Source: Trueperaceae bacterium (lineage in GTDB: Bacteria > Deinococcota > Deinococci > Deinococcales > Trueperaceae). Taken from it: DNA of 64,000 nt. Of the stretch, positions 26,243 through 36,028 are shown piece by piece. Each line of letters begins with the position of its first letter. The first letter of the stretch is position 1. The notes beneath the pieces were generated by a model that was given only the letters and a program-made list of their open reading frames with translations, made no database searches and was not told the DNA's origin. The DNA is taken from NCBI GenBank assembly GCA_002707365.1, contig PAMQ01000014.1:72638-136637 (forward strand), read 5' to 3'. The position numbers were made by a program, and so were the translations under genes.

Positions 26243-26704
26243 TTAGTGACTGTGTTCACCAGGGGCATTACCAGTGAAAGCTCGTTGTTCTTGTCGCACC
26301 GGAATTTCTTCTTTTGCTAGCCTCTGCGCTAGTGCGTTGTCCCAAAGGGTTAGGATTTTTTTCTCCTCAATGACGATATCTCTATGAAGATTTCCGACTA
26401 AATAACCGATTCGTGCAGCGTCCTTGCGATTTCGAGGTTCCATAACCAATACTTCTTCTGTAGCTGCTTGTACGATGTAGATGCAATTTTGTGTTTTGTG
26501 CAGCACTTGTCCTACCTGGAGCATTGTCCCAGTTGGGAGCTCAAGGGCCAAGTTGATACCATCTGGGGCTACTACTCGGCGTCTAACCCGCTGTCTTTCA
26601 TGTGAGGTCATGTACAATTCCACAATCTTTAGGTTTGATGTTTCCCCGGTGCTGATAGGGAGGTTGCTAATGCGGAATATAGGGTGTTGGTCGGTATTAG
26701 GCAT
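26243..26704 (-). CDS. ureE: urease accessory metallochaperone UreE
   Basis: A 153-residue nickel chaperone. The two-domain layout is visible: an N-terminal peptide-binding part, then YLVGNLHRDIVIEEKKILTLWD with the metal-site His of the C-terminal domain. The C-terminus ends with EHSH, so it lacks the long His-rich tail of some UreE proteins. It lies between ureC and ureF. Confidence 0.93.
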   Translation of the reverse strand: MPNTDQHPIFRISNLPISTGETSNLKIVELYMTSHERQRVRRRVVAPDGINLALELPTGTMLQVGQVLHKTQNCIYIVQAATEEVLVMEPRNRKDAARIGYLVGNLHRDIVIEEKKILTLWDNALAQRLAKEEIPVRQEQRAFTGNAPGEHSH

Positions 26705-26727
26705 AGATGAAATCCCACTTGGTCCGG

Positions 26728-28434
26728 TTAGAAGAGGAAGTACCGTTGGGCAAGAGCTACTTCGGTGGCTGCTTTGCTTCGGACCTTTTCCCCGTCGATG
26801 GTAACTTCATAACTATCGGGGTTGACGGTAATCTCAGGGAGAGCATCATTGTGAATCATGTTAGCCTTCGTCAGCTTCCGGGTGGCAGTCACTGGGCGGG
26901 CTTGTCGAGTCAACGAATTTGGTAAGGATCCTTTCTCGATTGAGGTGCTTGAGACGAAGTGATAACAGAGAGTTGAAGGGGATTTACCAAGGGCACCGAA
27001 CATGGCGCGGTAACGGACCGGCTCTGGCGTAGGAATAGAGGCATTGGGGTCACCCATAATGGAAGCAACCACGAAACCACTCTTAAGAATCAAGTCAGGT
27101 TTTACCCCAAAGAAAGCTGGGTGCCAGAGACACAAGTCCGCAAGTTTTCCAACAGCTATCGAACCAACATCACCGGAGATCCCATGGGCTATTGCTGGAT
27201 TTATAGTGTACTTTGATAAATAACGTTTGATCCGGGCATTATCGTTTCTAGTGGAGTCTGGAGTTAATGGTCCGCGTTCAAGTTTCATCTTGTGAGCTGT
27301 TTGCCAGGTGCGACTAATTACCTCACCGACTCGACCCATTGCTTGGGAATCGGAAGCCATAATGCTAATGGCACCAATATCGTGGAGTACATCTTCTGCA
27401 GCCATTGTTTCTGGCCGGATGCGAGATTCAGCAAATGCCACGTCTTCTGGAACATTACGGCTCAAATGGTGACAAACCATCAGCATGTCAAGGTGCTCCT
27501 CAAGCGTGTTGATTGTATATGGCATGGTGGGATTAGTTGATGACGGAAGGACGTGAGATTCCCCTACAGCCTTCAAGATGTCCGGGGCGTGGCCACCACC
27601 TGCACCCTCACTATGATACGTATGAATGGTACGTCCCTTAAACGCCGCAAGGGTATTTTCTACGAAACCTGACTCGTTAAGAGTATCTGTGTGGATTGCG
27701 ACCTGAACGTCATAGTTGTCGGCCACTGTGAGTGCTACATCGATGACTGAGGGGGTAGTTCCCCAGTCCTCGTGTAACTTCAGTCCTAGCGCTCCGGCTT
27801 CAATTTGCTCTACCAGCGCCTCGGGGCGCGAGGCGTTACCGTTTCCTAGGAAACCAAAGTTGAGGGGTAAACCCTCGCAAGCTTCGAGCATCCGATGAAG
27901 GTTCCAGGCGCCTGGTGTACTAGTTGTCGCTTTGGTCCCTTCAACAGGTCCAGTACCGCCACCAATCATGGTCGTTATGCCACTGTATAGAGCTTCATAG
28001 GCCTGCTGTGGGCTAATAAAGTGGATGTGTGCGTCGATGCCTCCCGCAGTTAGAATCTTCCCTTCTCCAGAGAGTATTTCGGTGCCTGGCCCTATTTCTA
28101 GGCCAGGCGTGATTCCATCTTGGATGTCGGGGTTACCTGCTCGTCCAATGCCGCATATGCATCCATCGCGAATACCGACGTCCGCCTTAATAATCCCCCA
28201 GTGGTCTATGATAATTGCACGGGTTATCACTAAGTCGGGAGTGCCTTCAGCCCGTGTACGCTGGGACTGCCCCTGCCCATCACGAATGACTTTGCCTCCC
28301 CCGAAGACCACCTCCTCGCCATGAAGTGTGTGATCCTCCTCAATTTCTAGTAAGAGCTCGGTATCACCCAGGCGAATTCGATCTCCTGTTGTTGGTCCGT
28401 AAAGCCCAGCATAAGCAGAGCGCGAGATTTTCAC
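26728..28434 (-). CDS. ureC: urease subunit alpha
   Basis: The 568-residue catalytic subunit. The metal site is intact: HIHF histidines, carbamylated Lys219 in [30 protein letters not shown], and the mobile flap with its Cys-His in [13 protein letters not shown]. Urea is hydrolysed to ammonia and CO2 at a di-nickel centre. Length is normal for the family. It overlaps ureB by four bases. Confidence 0.98.
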   Translation of the reverse strand: MKISRSAYAGLYGPTTGDRIRLGDTELLLEIEEDHTLHGEEVVFGGGKVIRDGQGQSQRTRAEGTPDLVITRAIIIDHWGIIKADVGIRDGCICGIGRAGNPDIQDGITPGLEIGPGTEILSGEGKILTAGGIDAHIHFISPQQAYEALYSGITTMIGGGTGPVEGTKATTSTPGAWNLHRMLEACEGLPLNFGFLGNGNASRPEALVEQIEAGALGLKLHEDWGTTPSVIDVALTVADNYDVQVAIHTDTLNESGFVENTLAAFKGRTIHTYHSEGAGGGHAPDILKAVGESHVLPSSTNPTMPYTINTLEEHLDMLMVCHHLSRNVPEDVAFAESRIRPETMAAEDVLHDIGAISIMASDSQAMGRVGEVISRTWQTAHKMKLERGPLTPDSTRNDNARIKRYLSKYTINPAIAHGISGDVGSIAVGKLADLCLWHPAFFGVKPDLILKSGFVVASIMGDPNASIPTPEPVRYRAMFGALGKSPSTLCYHFVSSTSIEKGSLPNSLTRQARPVTATRKLTKANMIHNDALPEITVNPDSYEVTIDGEKVRSKAATEVALAQRYFLF

Positions 28435-28799
28435 TTGATTTCCTCGATATAACCTTGGTCTCTAGCCAGTTTGAGGGCAGCATCCTTTTTGTCAGCAAGG
28501 CTCCCTGAAACTAGAGCATTCATGCCGTAAGCTATTCGGTTTCCCCCAAAAGGAACTAGCAGGATAAGCCTGCCCTCACCGGGTTCAAAGCGTAATGCTG
28601 TACCGGCAGGTACATCTAAACGGTGACCGTAGGCCAATTCTCGATCAAATGACAAGGCAGCATTAACCTCAAAGAAATGCGTGTGGGAACCAACTTGGAC
28701 TGGTCGGTCACCTCTATTTTCGACTCTCAAAGTCAGGCACTCTTTTTCTGCATTAAGTTCGATTTCACCATCTTCGATCAGCCACTCACCTGGAATCAT
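28431..28799 (-). CDS. ureB: urease subunit beta
   Basis: A 122-residue beta subunit, starting [17 protein letters not shown] with [16 protein letters not shown] and GTALRFEPG, all characteristic. The ATG follows ureA by nine bases, and its stop overlaps the ureC start by four bases, so translation is coupled. Confidence 0.97.
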   Translation of the reverse strand: MIPGEWLIEDGEIELNAEKECLTLRVENRGDRPVQVGSHTHFFEVNAALSFDRELAYGHRLDVPAGTALRFEPGEGRLILLVPFGGNRIAYGMNALVSGSLADKKDAALKLARDQGYIEEIK

Positions 28800-28808
28800 T
28801 AAGGCTCC

Positions 28809-29111
28809 TTACCGGATTGGGTCATGGATAGTCACGAGTTTGGTGCCATCCGGAAATGTGCCCTCCACCTGAATCTCGGGGATCATTTCTGGAATTCCCT
28901 CCATAACGTCATCACGAGTTAAGATTTGAGTTCCGAAAGACATCAAATCAGCTACGCTTTGTCCGTCTCGTATTCCCTCTAGGATCTCTGCTGTGATCAA
29001 CGCTACTGCCTCAGGATGATTGAGTTTTAATCCTCTGTTCTTACGCCGCCGAGCTACCTCGCCGGCCGTAAAGATCGTGAGTTTGTCAAGTTCTCGTTCG
29101 GTCAGTCGCAT
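28809..29111 (-). CDS. ureA: urease subunit gamma
   Basis: A 100-residue gamma subunit beginning [17 protein letters not shown], with [11 protein letters not shown] and [18 protein letters not shown]. First gene of ureABCEFGD. An inverted repeat at 29166-29198 and probable promoter lie just upstream. No nickel or urea transporter is adjacent. Confidence 0.97.
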   Translation of the reverse strand: MRLTERELDKLTIFTAGEVARRRKNRGLKLNHPEAVALITAEILEGIRDGQSVADLMSFGTQILTRDDVMEGIPEMIPEIQVEGTFPDGTKLVTIHDPIR

Positions 29112-29165
29112 TGCTAAAGATCGATACCTTTCGTTAGCGGATTACGTTGAGATGATCAATACAGA

Positions 29166-29198
29166 ACGTACCATATGCTTCAATTGTTTATGGTAAGT
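29166..29198. promoter_or_regulatory. operator-like inverted repeat before the urease operon
   Basis: TACCAT (29169-29174) and ATGGTA (29190-29195) lie 15 bases apart; two further outer bases on each side pair after one mismatch. It lies 58-84 bases before ureA, over a possible -35 (minus-strand TTGAAG, then TATTGA 16 bases on). The long spacing resembles sites for NikR-type nickel regulators, though the half-site sequence is not the E. coli one. Confidence 0.45.
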
Positions 29199-29211
29199 AT
29201 CAACTAATAAT

Positions 29212-30030
29212 TTACAAGCTTAATGGTGTTTCAGGAGTGGGTGGGTCAGAGGAATACGCACCCCACACAGACTGGTCAAAGTTAATTACTGCACCAGTCA
29301 TCATTCCCGCATCATCTGACGCCAGAAACGTAACTGCACGGGCGACCTCCTCAGGCGTAAGGAGCCGTTCGAATGGTTGTTTTTGGCCAGCCTTTTCTAA
29401 CCAGTCCGGTGGTGCACCGTGAAACTGACTTTGGACTTGATGTTCGCCTTCGGATGCCATCCAACCAATATTTAGTTGATTGATGCGAATTTTGTTACGT
29501 AATACCGCGAAGGCGCTATTCCTGGTAAGAGTTGCTAGGGCACCTTTAGAGGCACAATATGCTGAGAGAAATGGTTGTCCTGCCAGCGCAGATGTGGATC
29601 CGATGTTGACGATAGAACCCTCGGTCTTTTCTCGTAGCATGATTTTTAGGGAGTCTTGCATGAGAAAGAATGGCCCTCGTGTGTTTACTGCGAACAAGCG
29701 ATCGAAAAGTTCTTCACTGGTACTAAGTATGTCCCCACGATCTGTCAATCCGGCAGCGTTGATCAGGACATCGATGCGGCCAAAGTACTTATCAGCAGCT
29801 GCTATCACATTTCTACAGTCAGTAACTTTAGCGAGGTCTGCTGTTACGAAATGAACTAGACACCCAGTTTCATTTTGTATAGAATCCGCGATTATCGTAC
29901 CCTTTGAAGTACTTCGACCGCACGTTACGATTCCTTTAGCCCCTAATTCAGCAAACTTTCTGGCAATAGCCGCACCTAGACCCTGCGTGCCACCAGTAAC
30001 TACAGCAAATTTCCCATCTATTCGGTTCAA
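29212..30030 (-). CDS. SDR-family oxidoreductase next to iolD
   Basis: A 272-residue SDR with VTGGTQGLGAAIA, NAAGLTDRG, catalytic Ser in IGSTSAL and YCASK. The TTG start has AGGAG seven bases upstream. It follows iolD by 168 bases on the same strand; an SDR beside IolD suggests a dehydrogenase for inositol or a related cyclic polyol, not proven. Confidence 0.9.
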   Translation of the reverse strand: MNRIDGKFAVVTGGTQGLGAAIARKFAELGAKGIVTCGRSTSKGTIIADSIQNETGCLVHFVTADLAKVTDCRNVIAAADKYFGRIDVLINAAGLTDRGDILSTSEELFDRLFAVNTRGPFFLMQDSLKIMLREKTEGSIVNIGSTSALAGQPFLSAYCASKGALATLTRNSAFAVLRNKIRINQLNIGWMASEGEHQVQSQFHGAPPDWLEKAGQKQPFERLLTPEEVARAVTFLASDDAGMMTGAVINFDQSVWGAYSSDPPTPETPLSL

Positions 30031-30198
30031 GTTTATTCTCCTCTTAGGAAAATTATTGAAAACTTGCGGCAGGCCCTGCTGCCTATTACTTACTCGAGAT
30101 TTTTCGGAAACATGGTTGTCGGACTTGACTTTTCATCGTCAAGTTACGTTAGGTGAATAAGTGACTCGTCTTGAGCGTCCAGCAATCTATTTTAATGC

Positions 30199-32046
30199 CT
30201 ACACTCCAATACGTTGTCGGGCGCGGATTTCCTCATGATCTTTACGCGCTTTCCGTACTTCTTCTCGTTTACTTACTTCGGGCACACCGACATCCCAAGA
30301 TGCACCACCTGGCACCCACGAAAATGCGTCTGTCTTGATTGATACAACGGTTGTACGATCAGTGGTTTGTGCCCACTCCATTGCTTCTTCAAGATCATTG
30401 AGGTCAGAACAATGCCGAGACAGGGCTCCCATTGATTTGGCGTGGGCCGAAAAATCAACCGTAAGAGATCGTTCGACTTTACAGTCTTTGAGCAAGTTGT
30501 TAAATGACGTACTACCTTTTGCGTTTTGTAATTGGTTAATCGATGCAAAACCTTCATTGTCGCAAACCACGATTATCATTTTGTGGCCGCTGAGGACAGA
30601 AGAATATATGTCTGAGTTCATCATAAGGTAAGATCCGTCTCCTACCAACACGATTGGTGTACGTGTTTTATCAGCCATTGCTGCCCCCCAACCACCCGCA
30701 ATTTCGTAACCCATACACGAATAACCGTATTCGCAGTCAAACGTTCCAGGAGTCTTAACCCTCCAGCCTTTCACTACCTCTCCTGGTAGGCCACCCGCAG
30801 CGGTGATCAAAAGATCTCGGTCTCCTACTTTTTGGTTTACCAAACCTATAACTTGCGCGTAAGTAATTGTCGAACCGGCTTCTCGGCTTTGATGTTGGTC
30901 AAGAATATCGTTCCATGATGCAAATTCACTGCGACCCTTCTCTGCCCATTTTGGGCTGGCCTGCCAATTACCAAGCAGCTGGCCCAACTCTTTTATGGTT
31001 TCCAAGGCATCACCGACTACGGCTAGAGCACGGTGTTTAGATGCATCCCAGCGAGCCGTGTTAACGCCGATGAAATCAGCATCATGTGAAAATACAGTCC
31101 AGGATCCAGTGGTGAAATCCTGTAGGCGCGTTCCTACAGCTAGAACTACATCAGCTTCAGCAGCCATAATGTTTGCTGAACTAGAACCGGTGACGCCTAT
31201 CGGACCGATATGCATCAAATGATTGTGCACGAGCGTCCCTTTTCCAGCTACAGTTTCGGCGATAGGTATGTTGTGTGCTTCGGCAAACTCCGCAAGTACA
31301 CTCTCAGCTAGAGAGTAACGGGTACCGCCACCAGAAATAATAAGGGGCCGCTCTGCAGTTTTTAGTTTTTCTGCTGCCGCAAGTAAAGTTTTTCGGTCAG
31401 GACGCGGCCGGGTTATAGAATGCACGGTTTCTTCAAAGAACTCTGCAGGGTAATCGTAGGCCAACTCTTGAGTGTCCTGACACAGCCCGAGGAACGCTGG
31501 GCCGCAATCGGCTGGGTCAATCATTGTGGCGATAGCCTTAGGCAGGGATGAAATAATTTGTTCTGGATGAGTGATCTGGTCCCAATAGCGGGATACTGCC
31601 CTGAAGGCATCATTAACAGAGGTAGTTGGGTTTCCGAAGTGTTCTACTTGCTGGAGTACTGGGTCGGGTCTACGATTAGCGAAAACATCGCCGCTCAAAA
31701 TCAACAGTGGTAACCGATTAGCGTGTGCAACACCCGCGGCAGTCACCATATTTGTTGAACCTGGGCCGATTGAAGACGTGGCAATCATTATTTGGCGGCG
31801 TCGTTTAGCTTTGGCAAATGCAATTCCGGCTAGTGCCATGGACTGCTCATTCTGCCCCCGCCAGGTTGGCAGGAGATCTTTAACTTCTTCGAGCGCTTCG
31901 CCTAAACAAGTTACATTGCCGTGACCAAAAATTCCGAATACACCGGCAAATAGAGGTACGATTTCTCCATCAATTTTAATGAACTGATTGCACAAATACT
32001 TTACTAGGGCTTGTGCCATGGTCAAGCGAACTGTTTCTCTGTTCAT
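30199..32046 (-). CDS. iolD: IolD-like ThDP-dependent trihydroxycyclohexane-dione hydrolase
   Basis: About 615 residues of the thiamine-diphosphate enzyme family that opens the ring of 3D-trihydroxycyclohexane-1,2-dione in myo-inositol breakdown. Seen: GRGQNEQ-like TWRGQNEQSMALAG with the catalytic Glu region, SSIGPGSTNMVTAAG, and the ThDP site with VLVGDGSYLMMNSDIYS and an acidic-Asn pair. The start is ATG 32046 (AAAGGAGG five bases upstream). No other iol genes are here except dehydrogenase families that could serve, so the pathway is incomplete in view. Confidence 0.9.
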   Translation of the reverse strand: MNRETVRLTMAQALVKYLCNQFIKIDGEIVPLFAGVFGIFGHGNVTCLGEALEEVKDLLPTWRGQNEQSMALAGIAFAKAKRRRQIMIATSSIGPGSTNMVTAAGVAHANRLPLLILSGDVFANRRPDPVLQQVEHFGNPTTSVNDAFRAVSRYWDQITHPEQIISSLPKAIATMIDPADCGPAFLGLCQDTQELAYDYPAEFFEETVHSITRPRPDRKTLLAAAEKLKTAERPLIISGGGTRYSLAESVLAEFAEAHNIPIAETVAGKGTLVHNHLMHIGPIGVTGSSSANIMAAEADVVLAVGTRLQDFTTGSWTVFSHDADFIGVNTARWDASKHRALAVVGDALETIKELGQLLGNWQASPKWAEKGRSEFASWNDILDQHQSREAGSTITYAQVIGLVNQKVGDRDLLITAAGGLPGEVVKGWRVKTPGTFDCEYGYSCMGYEIAGGWGAAMADKTRTPIVLVGDGSYLMMNSDIYSSVLSGHKMIIVVCDNEGFASINQLQNAKGSTSFNNLLKDCKVERSLTVDFSAHAKSMGALSRHCSDLNDLEEAMEWAQTTDRTTVVSIKTDAFSWVPGGASWDVGVPEVSKREEVRKARKDHEEIRARQRIGV

Positions 32047-32214
32047 TATTGCCTCCTTTACATGGTTTTCAACCCATGTGTGCATACTTATTAAAAAAGT
32101 TTAAACTATTTCAGGTCAGTATTAATGCTTATGCAAAGGGGACAGTAGGTTCTGGCTTCTAAATTATATTGATTTGCTAATCAACCTGATCGTAATCCTC
32201 AGCCTTGCGCTAAT

Positions 32215-33105
32215 TTGGGTATAGGGATATTTTTGGTTACTGTGAAGGAATTACCGTCGACGGAATCTAACACCCTAGTGGAAAATATTAGGCCTTTTGT
32301 TGATCTACTTCAAAGTAGCCAGACTCTGGTTTTGAGTGGCACAGGGATAAGTACCGAGTCCGGTATCCCAGATTATCGTGGAACGCAATCAGTAAGTAAT
32401 ACGCAAAAAAAGATTTATTACAGAGAGTTTTTACTCCAGGCGAAGGTTCGCCAGCGTTACTGGGCCCGGAGCCTATTCGGGTGGCAAAACATGAGCTCTT
32501 CTGTTCCCAATAGTGGACACCAGGCATTATCCCAGCTAGAAAGTGATGGCTTTATCACGGGAATATTGACCCAAAATGTTGATGGTCTCCACCAAGTTGC
32601 TGGCAGTAAGAACGTGCTTGAACTCCATGGAAACTTGTCTTTTGTGAAGTGCCTCAAATGCGGTGTTGATGAAACCAGAGTGAATCTACAGAGGCGTCTA
32701 GTGAAGCTTAATCCCCATATACAGTTGGATTGGGTCAATATTTATCCTGATGGAGACGCAGAAGTCGCAGAAGACTCGACCGATAACTTTAACGTACCTG
32801 GGTGTTTACAGTGTGGTGGCCTACTAAAACAAGAAGTTGTTTTTTTTGGGGAGAATGTGCCAAAGGGTAAAGTTGATTTTGCGCTAGAGATGTTGGAACA
32901 AGCTGGAAGCCTTTTAGTAGTTGGTACTTCTCTGACAGTATTTTCGGGATATCGTTTTGTTTCCAGAGCTCGTAAGGCGGGAAAGCCGATTGGTATTATT
33001 AATATGGGTTCGACGCGTGGTGATTCGGATGCCCTAATTCGTTTACATGCGCCTCTTGGCAAAACGCTAACGGAGTTAGCCTTATTGTGCTCAAACAACA
33101 GGTAG
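32215..33105 (+). CDS. Sir2-family NAD-dependent protein deacylase
   Basis: A sirtuin of up to 296 residues. NAD motif GTGISTESGIPDYRG; catalytic His (about residue 126) in TQNVDGLH; structural zinc held by CLKC and CLQC; GTSLTVFSGY closes the NAD site. The ESGIPDYRG form and size resemble class II (SIRT4-like) members rather than CobB. The start is uncertain: TTG 32215, TTG 32233 (with AGGGA upstream) or GTG 32242. Divergent from iolD. Confidence 0.9.
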   Translation: MGIGIFLVTVKELPSTESNTLVENIRPFVDLLQSSQTLVLSGTGISTESGIPDYRGTQSVSNTQKKIYYREFLLQAKVRQRYWARSLFGWQNMSSSVPNSGHQALSQLESDGFITGILTQNVDGLHQVAGSKNVLELHGNLSFVKCLKCGVDETRVNLQRRLVKLNPHIQLDWVNIYPDGDAEVAEDSTDNFNVPGCLQCGGLLKQEVVFFGENVPKGKVDFALEMLEQAGSLLVVGTSLTVFSGYRFVSRARKAGKPIGIINMGSTRGDSDALIRLHAPLGKTLTELALLCSNNR

Positions 33106-33161
33106 GTTCGTAAAAAACTCAAGCAAAGCTTAAGTACGTTAGGACAATGCGTAGTAAATTT

Positions 33162-34160
33162 TCAGTTAGCTGGTTCAGAAAGGGAAAAGGCTACTGAAAG
33201 ACCTTTCTTCGAGGCTTCTCGTGCTTCGATAGGGGCAAAGTCCAGGGCTAGCACTCCTCGGTATGCCCTTTCGGCACCCTTTCGGTTGTTGGTTAAGTCG
33301 CGGAGCTGACCCAGTCTAGCTAGGAGGTAGCCCGGAAGGAAGTAAGGTTGGCTGAAATCACCGTGACTAACTGTTTCAAGCAATTCAAGTGCTTCTATAA
33401 GGTGACCATTTGCAAATAATATATTTGCTTCGTGATAGCGGGCCTCGGGAACTCTAAGGTCACGAAGTTTATGAATGACGTTACCTGGTTCTGGAACGTC
33501 AACCTGCATAGCGAAATCTAGGAAACTTCGCTCGCGGGCTTCGTCGTTAGAGTTTGTTTTTAGGAGGTAAATCTTTTCAGCCCGGTCGCCGATAGCAGCG
33601 TCTAGAGCTGGGAGATGTTCTGCACTGGAGAGAACTGTAACCCGTTCTGCGTCTAGGGTAAGGATACGTTCAGCTGCCAGATTGCTTCTTTCACCGATCC
33701 AACCAGTACTAGGACCGTCACCAAATTCTTTCTTGAGACTATCTTGGTGTTTGCTGAAAAGCGGAAGAACCTCTTTTTGGATGCGCTCAAGGGTAAGGGA
33801 AGTTTCAAGAAGTTCTTTGAGGGTTCTTAGTGTCGTATCAATCTCCATCAAACGGGCATTAAGATTTGGAAATGACGAAATGTATTTGCGGAAGTCCTGA
33901 GTAGCTGTTGGGTCGGGTGAAGCAACGGGCACAGCGTGAAAAGGTATACGCTGGCGCGAAGTCCAAGGCACAACGGCAAGAGGTAGAGCAAGTTCAGGAG
34001 TATCTTGCCATTCTGGTCGGTTGAGAAAATCTTGTTCTATTGCGGTTGTTAGGACGGCATCCGGTTTAGAATCAGCGACTAAGTCCCGCACATGAATAGC
34101 ATTGTAATTTGGGTAACGAAGGTGGAACGCGCCCATAAGAGGAAGCAGCGTGATCTTCAT
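33162..34160 (-). CDS. conserved protein of unknown function
   Basis: A 332-residue cytosolic protein I cannot name. The N-terminal part (NAIHVRDLVADSKPDAVLTT; LPLAVVPWTSRQRIPFHAVP) looks like an alternating alpha/beta domain, faintly like TraB/ChaN-type proteins. The last third (EARYHEANILFANGHLIEAL; GAERAYRGVLALDF) looks like TPR-type helical pairs. It contains no cysteine motif, signal peptide or membrane segment. It converges with the sirtuin gene. Confidence 0.8.
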   Translation of the reverse strand: MKITLLPLMGAFHLRYPNYNAIHVRDLVADSKPDAVLTTAIEQDFLNRPEWQDTPELALPLAVVPWTSRQRIPFHAVPVASPDPTATQDFRKYISSFPNLNARLMEIDTTLRTLKELLETSLTLERIQKEVLPLFSKHQDSLKKEFGDGPSTGWIGERSNLAAERILTLDAERVTVLSSAEHLPALDAAIGDRAEKIYLLKTNSNDEARERSFLDFAMQVDVPEPGNVIHKLRDLRVPEARYHEANILFANGHLIEALELLETVSHGDFSQPYFLPGYLLARLGQLRDLTNNRKGAERAYRGVLALDFAPIEAREASKKGLSVAFSLSEPAN

Positions 34161-34326
34161 AGTGCTTATGGTAGCCCGATGGTCGTCGTAGTAGGTGAAT
34201 ATTAGAGACCTATCACACTAGAGATCGAAAATGGAGGTATTCCGATAGTGAATGTTTCGGTCTTTTTTATTTGGCTTAATCGGGTGCAGTTACGTAATGA
34301 TTATCAACAGGTCGCATACCGAAGTA

Positions 34327-34827
34327 TTAGTCCTTAACCAGAATCTTAACTTTATCTGGGGTTCGACAGTAGATGAAGGGCTCTGCATTGTTGGTGACCC
34401 ACAAAGTAGCTTGAAAAGTTCCAGGGACGTCTGCAACAAAACTGGTTTCCGGACCTGAAGGGTTCTTTAAATCAGTATTGCTATTGTTGGGATTATTGAG
34501 AAATGAAAGTTCCCAGCTGTAATTTAAAGTTGTCCCATTGGGATCTACCCGACCACTATTACGAGTCGGATGATTACCTACAAGTTGAACAACACTGTCA
34601 ACCTCTACCGTCTGATCAGGACCAGCGCACTTGGTACCTGCAACTCTTTTTGGGGCTTCTCGAATCAATCCATAACCGAATAACCCTAAAGCAAGGGCTA
34701 AACAGGCAATAGTGGTCACTATAACCACTACACGTTTCTGGGAATTTGATGAATGCGTAACCAAGTTCTTAACAGGTTTATATAGCGCTTGCAAAATGTC
34801 AACCCAAAAAACTTTAGAAGATATCAA
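34327..34827 (-). CDS. membrane-anchored protein with PKD-like domain
   Basis: Up to 166 residues: a basic N-terminus, one membrane helix about residues 33-55 (VVVIVTTIACLALALGLFG), then an extracytoplasmic beta domain. CAGPDQTVEVDSVVQLVGN and a later ADVPGTFQATLWVTN are typical of PKD/Ig-like folds; two cysteines could pair. The start codon is uncertain (TTG at 34827). Function unknown; PKD domains usually mediate surface binding. Confidence 0.65.
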   Translation of the reverse strand: MISSKVFWVDILQALYKPVKNLVTHSSNSQKRVVVIVTTIACLALALGLFGYGLIREAPKRVAGTKCAGPDQTVEVDSVVQLVGNHPTRNSGRVDPNGTTLNYSWELSFLNNPNNSNTDLKNPSGPETSFVADVPGTFQATLWVTNNAEPFIYCRTPDKVKILVKD

Positions 34828-34960
34828 AATCTTTTGTCACTCCGAAGGGTCACAGTCTAGAACTCAGGAGCTTTTAATTGAAGGTAATTTATCTCAGCAA
34901 ATAGAGGGCGCTAGCCATAGCTTTTCCGAAGAAAAGGCGATGGGTATCAATACGTTAATG

Positions 34961-35866
34961 CTAAGTAGTCAGATCTATAACGTCTGGTCCTAAACCACTC
35001 TGTTCTAGTAGATCTAAGTATTCCTGATCAGAGAGTTCTGTTTTGCCAGAGATGGCTAAAAAGGTCGCCTCAAGGAGATTGGTGGCTAGGCTCCGACCAT
35101 TATATCGGGGCGTGGTAGTTATTAACTTAGAGACTCCGCGTTGCCTTAGCATTGCAACATCATCAGCTGTCGTTGTGTTAGTCAGGACTATCTTGCCACT
35201 AAGATCTTCAGGAGCGTATCGCTTCAGGAGCAAAAAGTCACCCGCAATGACTTCGGCTTGGTCGAAATACCTTGTTCGCCAACCGATTACACTGGTTTCT
35301 TGGCGGTTACCCGTGGGATAGAGCCAGCTAATTGGTAGGTTAGTCACCACAGGCCCCAAGAGGCTCGCCATGGTACGAAGAGCACCAAGGCTCTTTAATA
35401 CGACTGGTAAGCCTAGGATAAAGATTAGGTCGCCAAACACAATATCGGCCCCAGCTTGGGTAAGGGCTTCTGCCATTCCGTACCGATCAGTTCCTGAAAG
35501 CATCAGCACCTTCTTGTTGCGCCATAACATTGCAGGATCAAGTTGCTTAACTACTCGCCGTTCAAGGGTGTTCTTAAGTCCAGCTCCACAAACAACTGGG
35601 GTGTTTTGCGCATTACGGGCTAAACGGACGCTATCGCGAATATAGTATCGCCGCTTTCCAGCAGTCACAAATAAATCAGTTCCCCCTAGGCCTATTGCAT
35701 CGACTTTACCGTCAAGCTGACGAATTTCAGCTTCGGCTCGAGTCAGATCACCGTCTGTCCCACGCCGTTCGATGGCGATCTTATTCCCTAACAACTCTGC
35801 TTCGATCGTTGCGTTTCGAGTGCTTGAGCCAAGCGAAACACTCACCACAGTTTTTTTGTCAGTCAC
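34961..35866 (-). CDS. conserved Deinococcota-type protein ('quinate 5-dehydrogenase' label)
   Basis: A 301-residue protein of a family that, as I recall, is common in Thermus/Deinococcus relatives and carried in databases as quinate 5-dehydrogenase without firm support. Seen: VSVSLGSSTRNATIEAELLG, ERRGTDGDLTRAEAEIRQLD, AIGLGGTDLFVTAGKRRYY and a later VLMLSGTDRYGMAEALTQAGA. The classic shikimate dehydrogenase motifs are not evident to me, so I would not trust that name. The start is GTG 35866. Confidence 0.8.
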   Translation of the reverse strand: MTDKKTVVSVSLGSSTRNATIEAELLGNKIAIERRGTDGDLTRAEAEIRQLDGKVDAIGLGGTDLFVTAGKRRYYIRDSVRLARNAQNTPVVCGAGLKNTLERRVVKQLDPAMLWRNKKVLMLSGTDRYGMAEALTQAGADIVFGDLIFILGLPVVLKSLGALRTMASLLGPVVTNLPISWLYPTGNRQETSVIGWRTRYFDQAEVIAGDFLLLKRYAPEDLSGKIVLTNTTTADDVAMLRQRGVSKLITTTPRYNGRSLATNLLEATFLAISGKTELSDQEYLDLLEQSGLGPDVIDLTT

Positions 35867-36028
35867 GACTTCAGCACCTTCTTCAGTTTACGCTCCGAAT
35901 TGATAACGCGATCACCTCATTAAGAGTATATTGGCAAATCTTTGTTCGTGCGTAGAATTTCGCGTGGGCCCGTATTATTGTAGGTGAAGCTTTGCTGCAC
36001 CACGTGAAGTACCATGTAAGGAGAAGTG

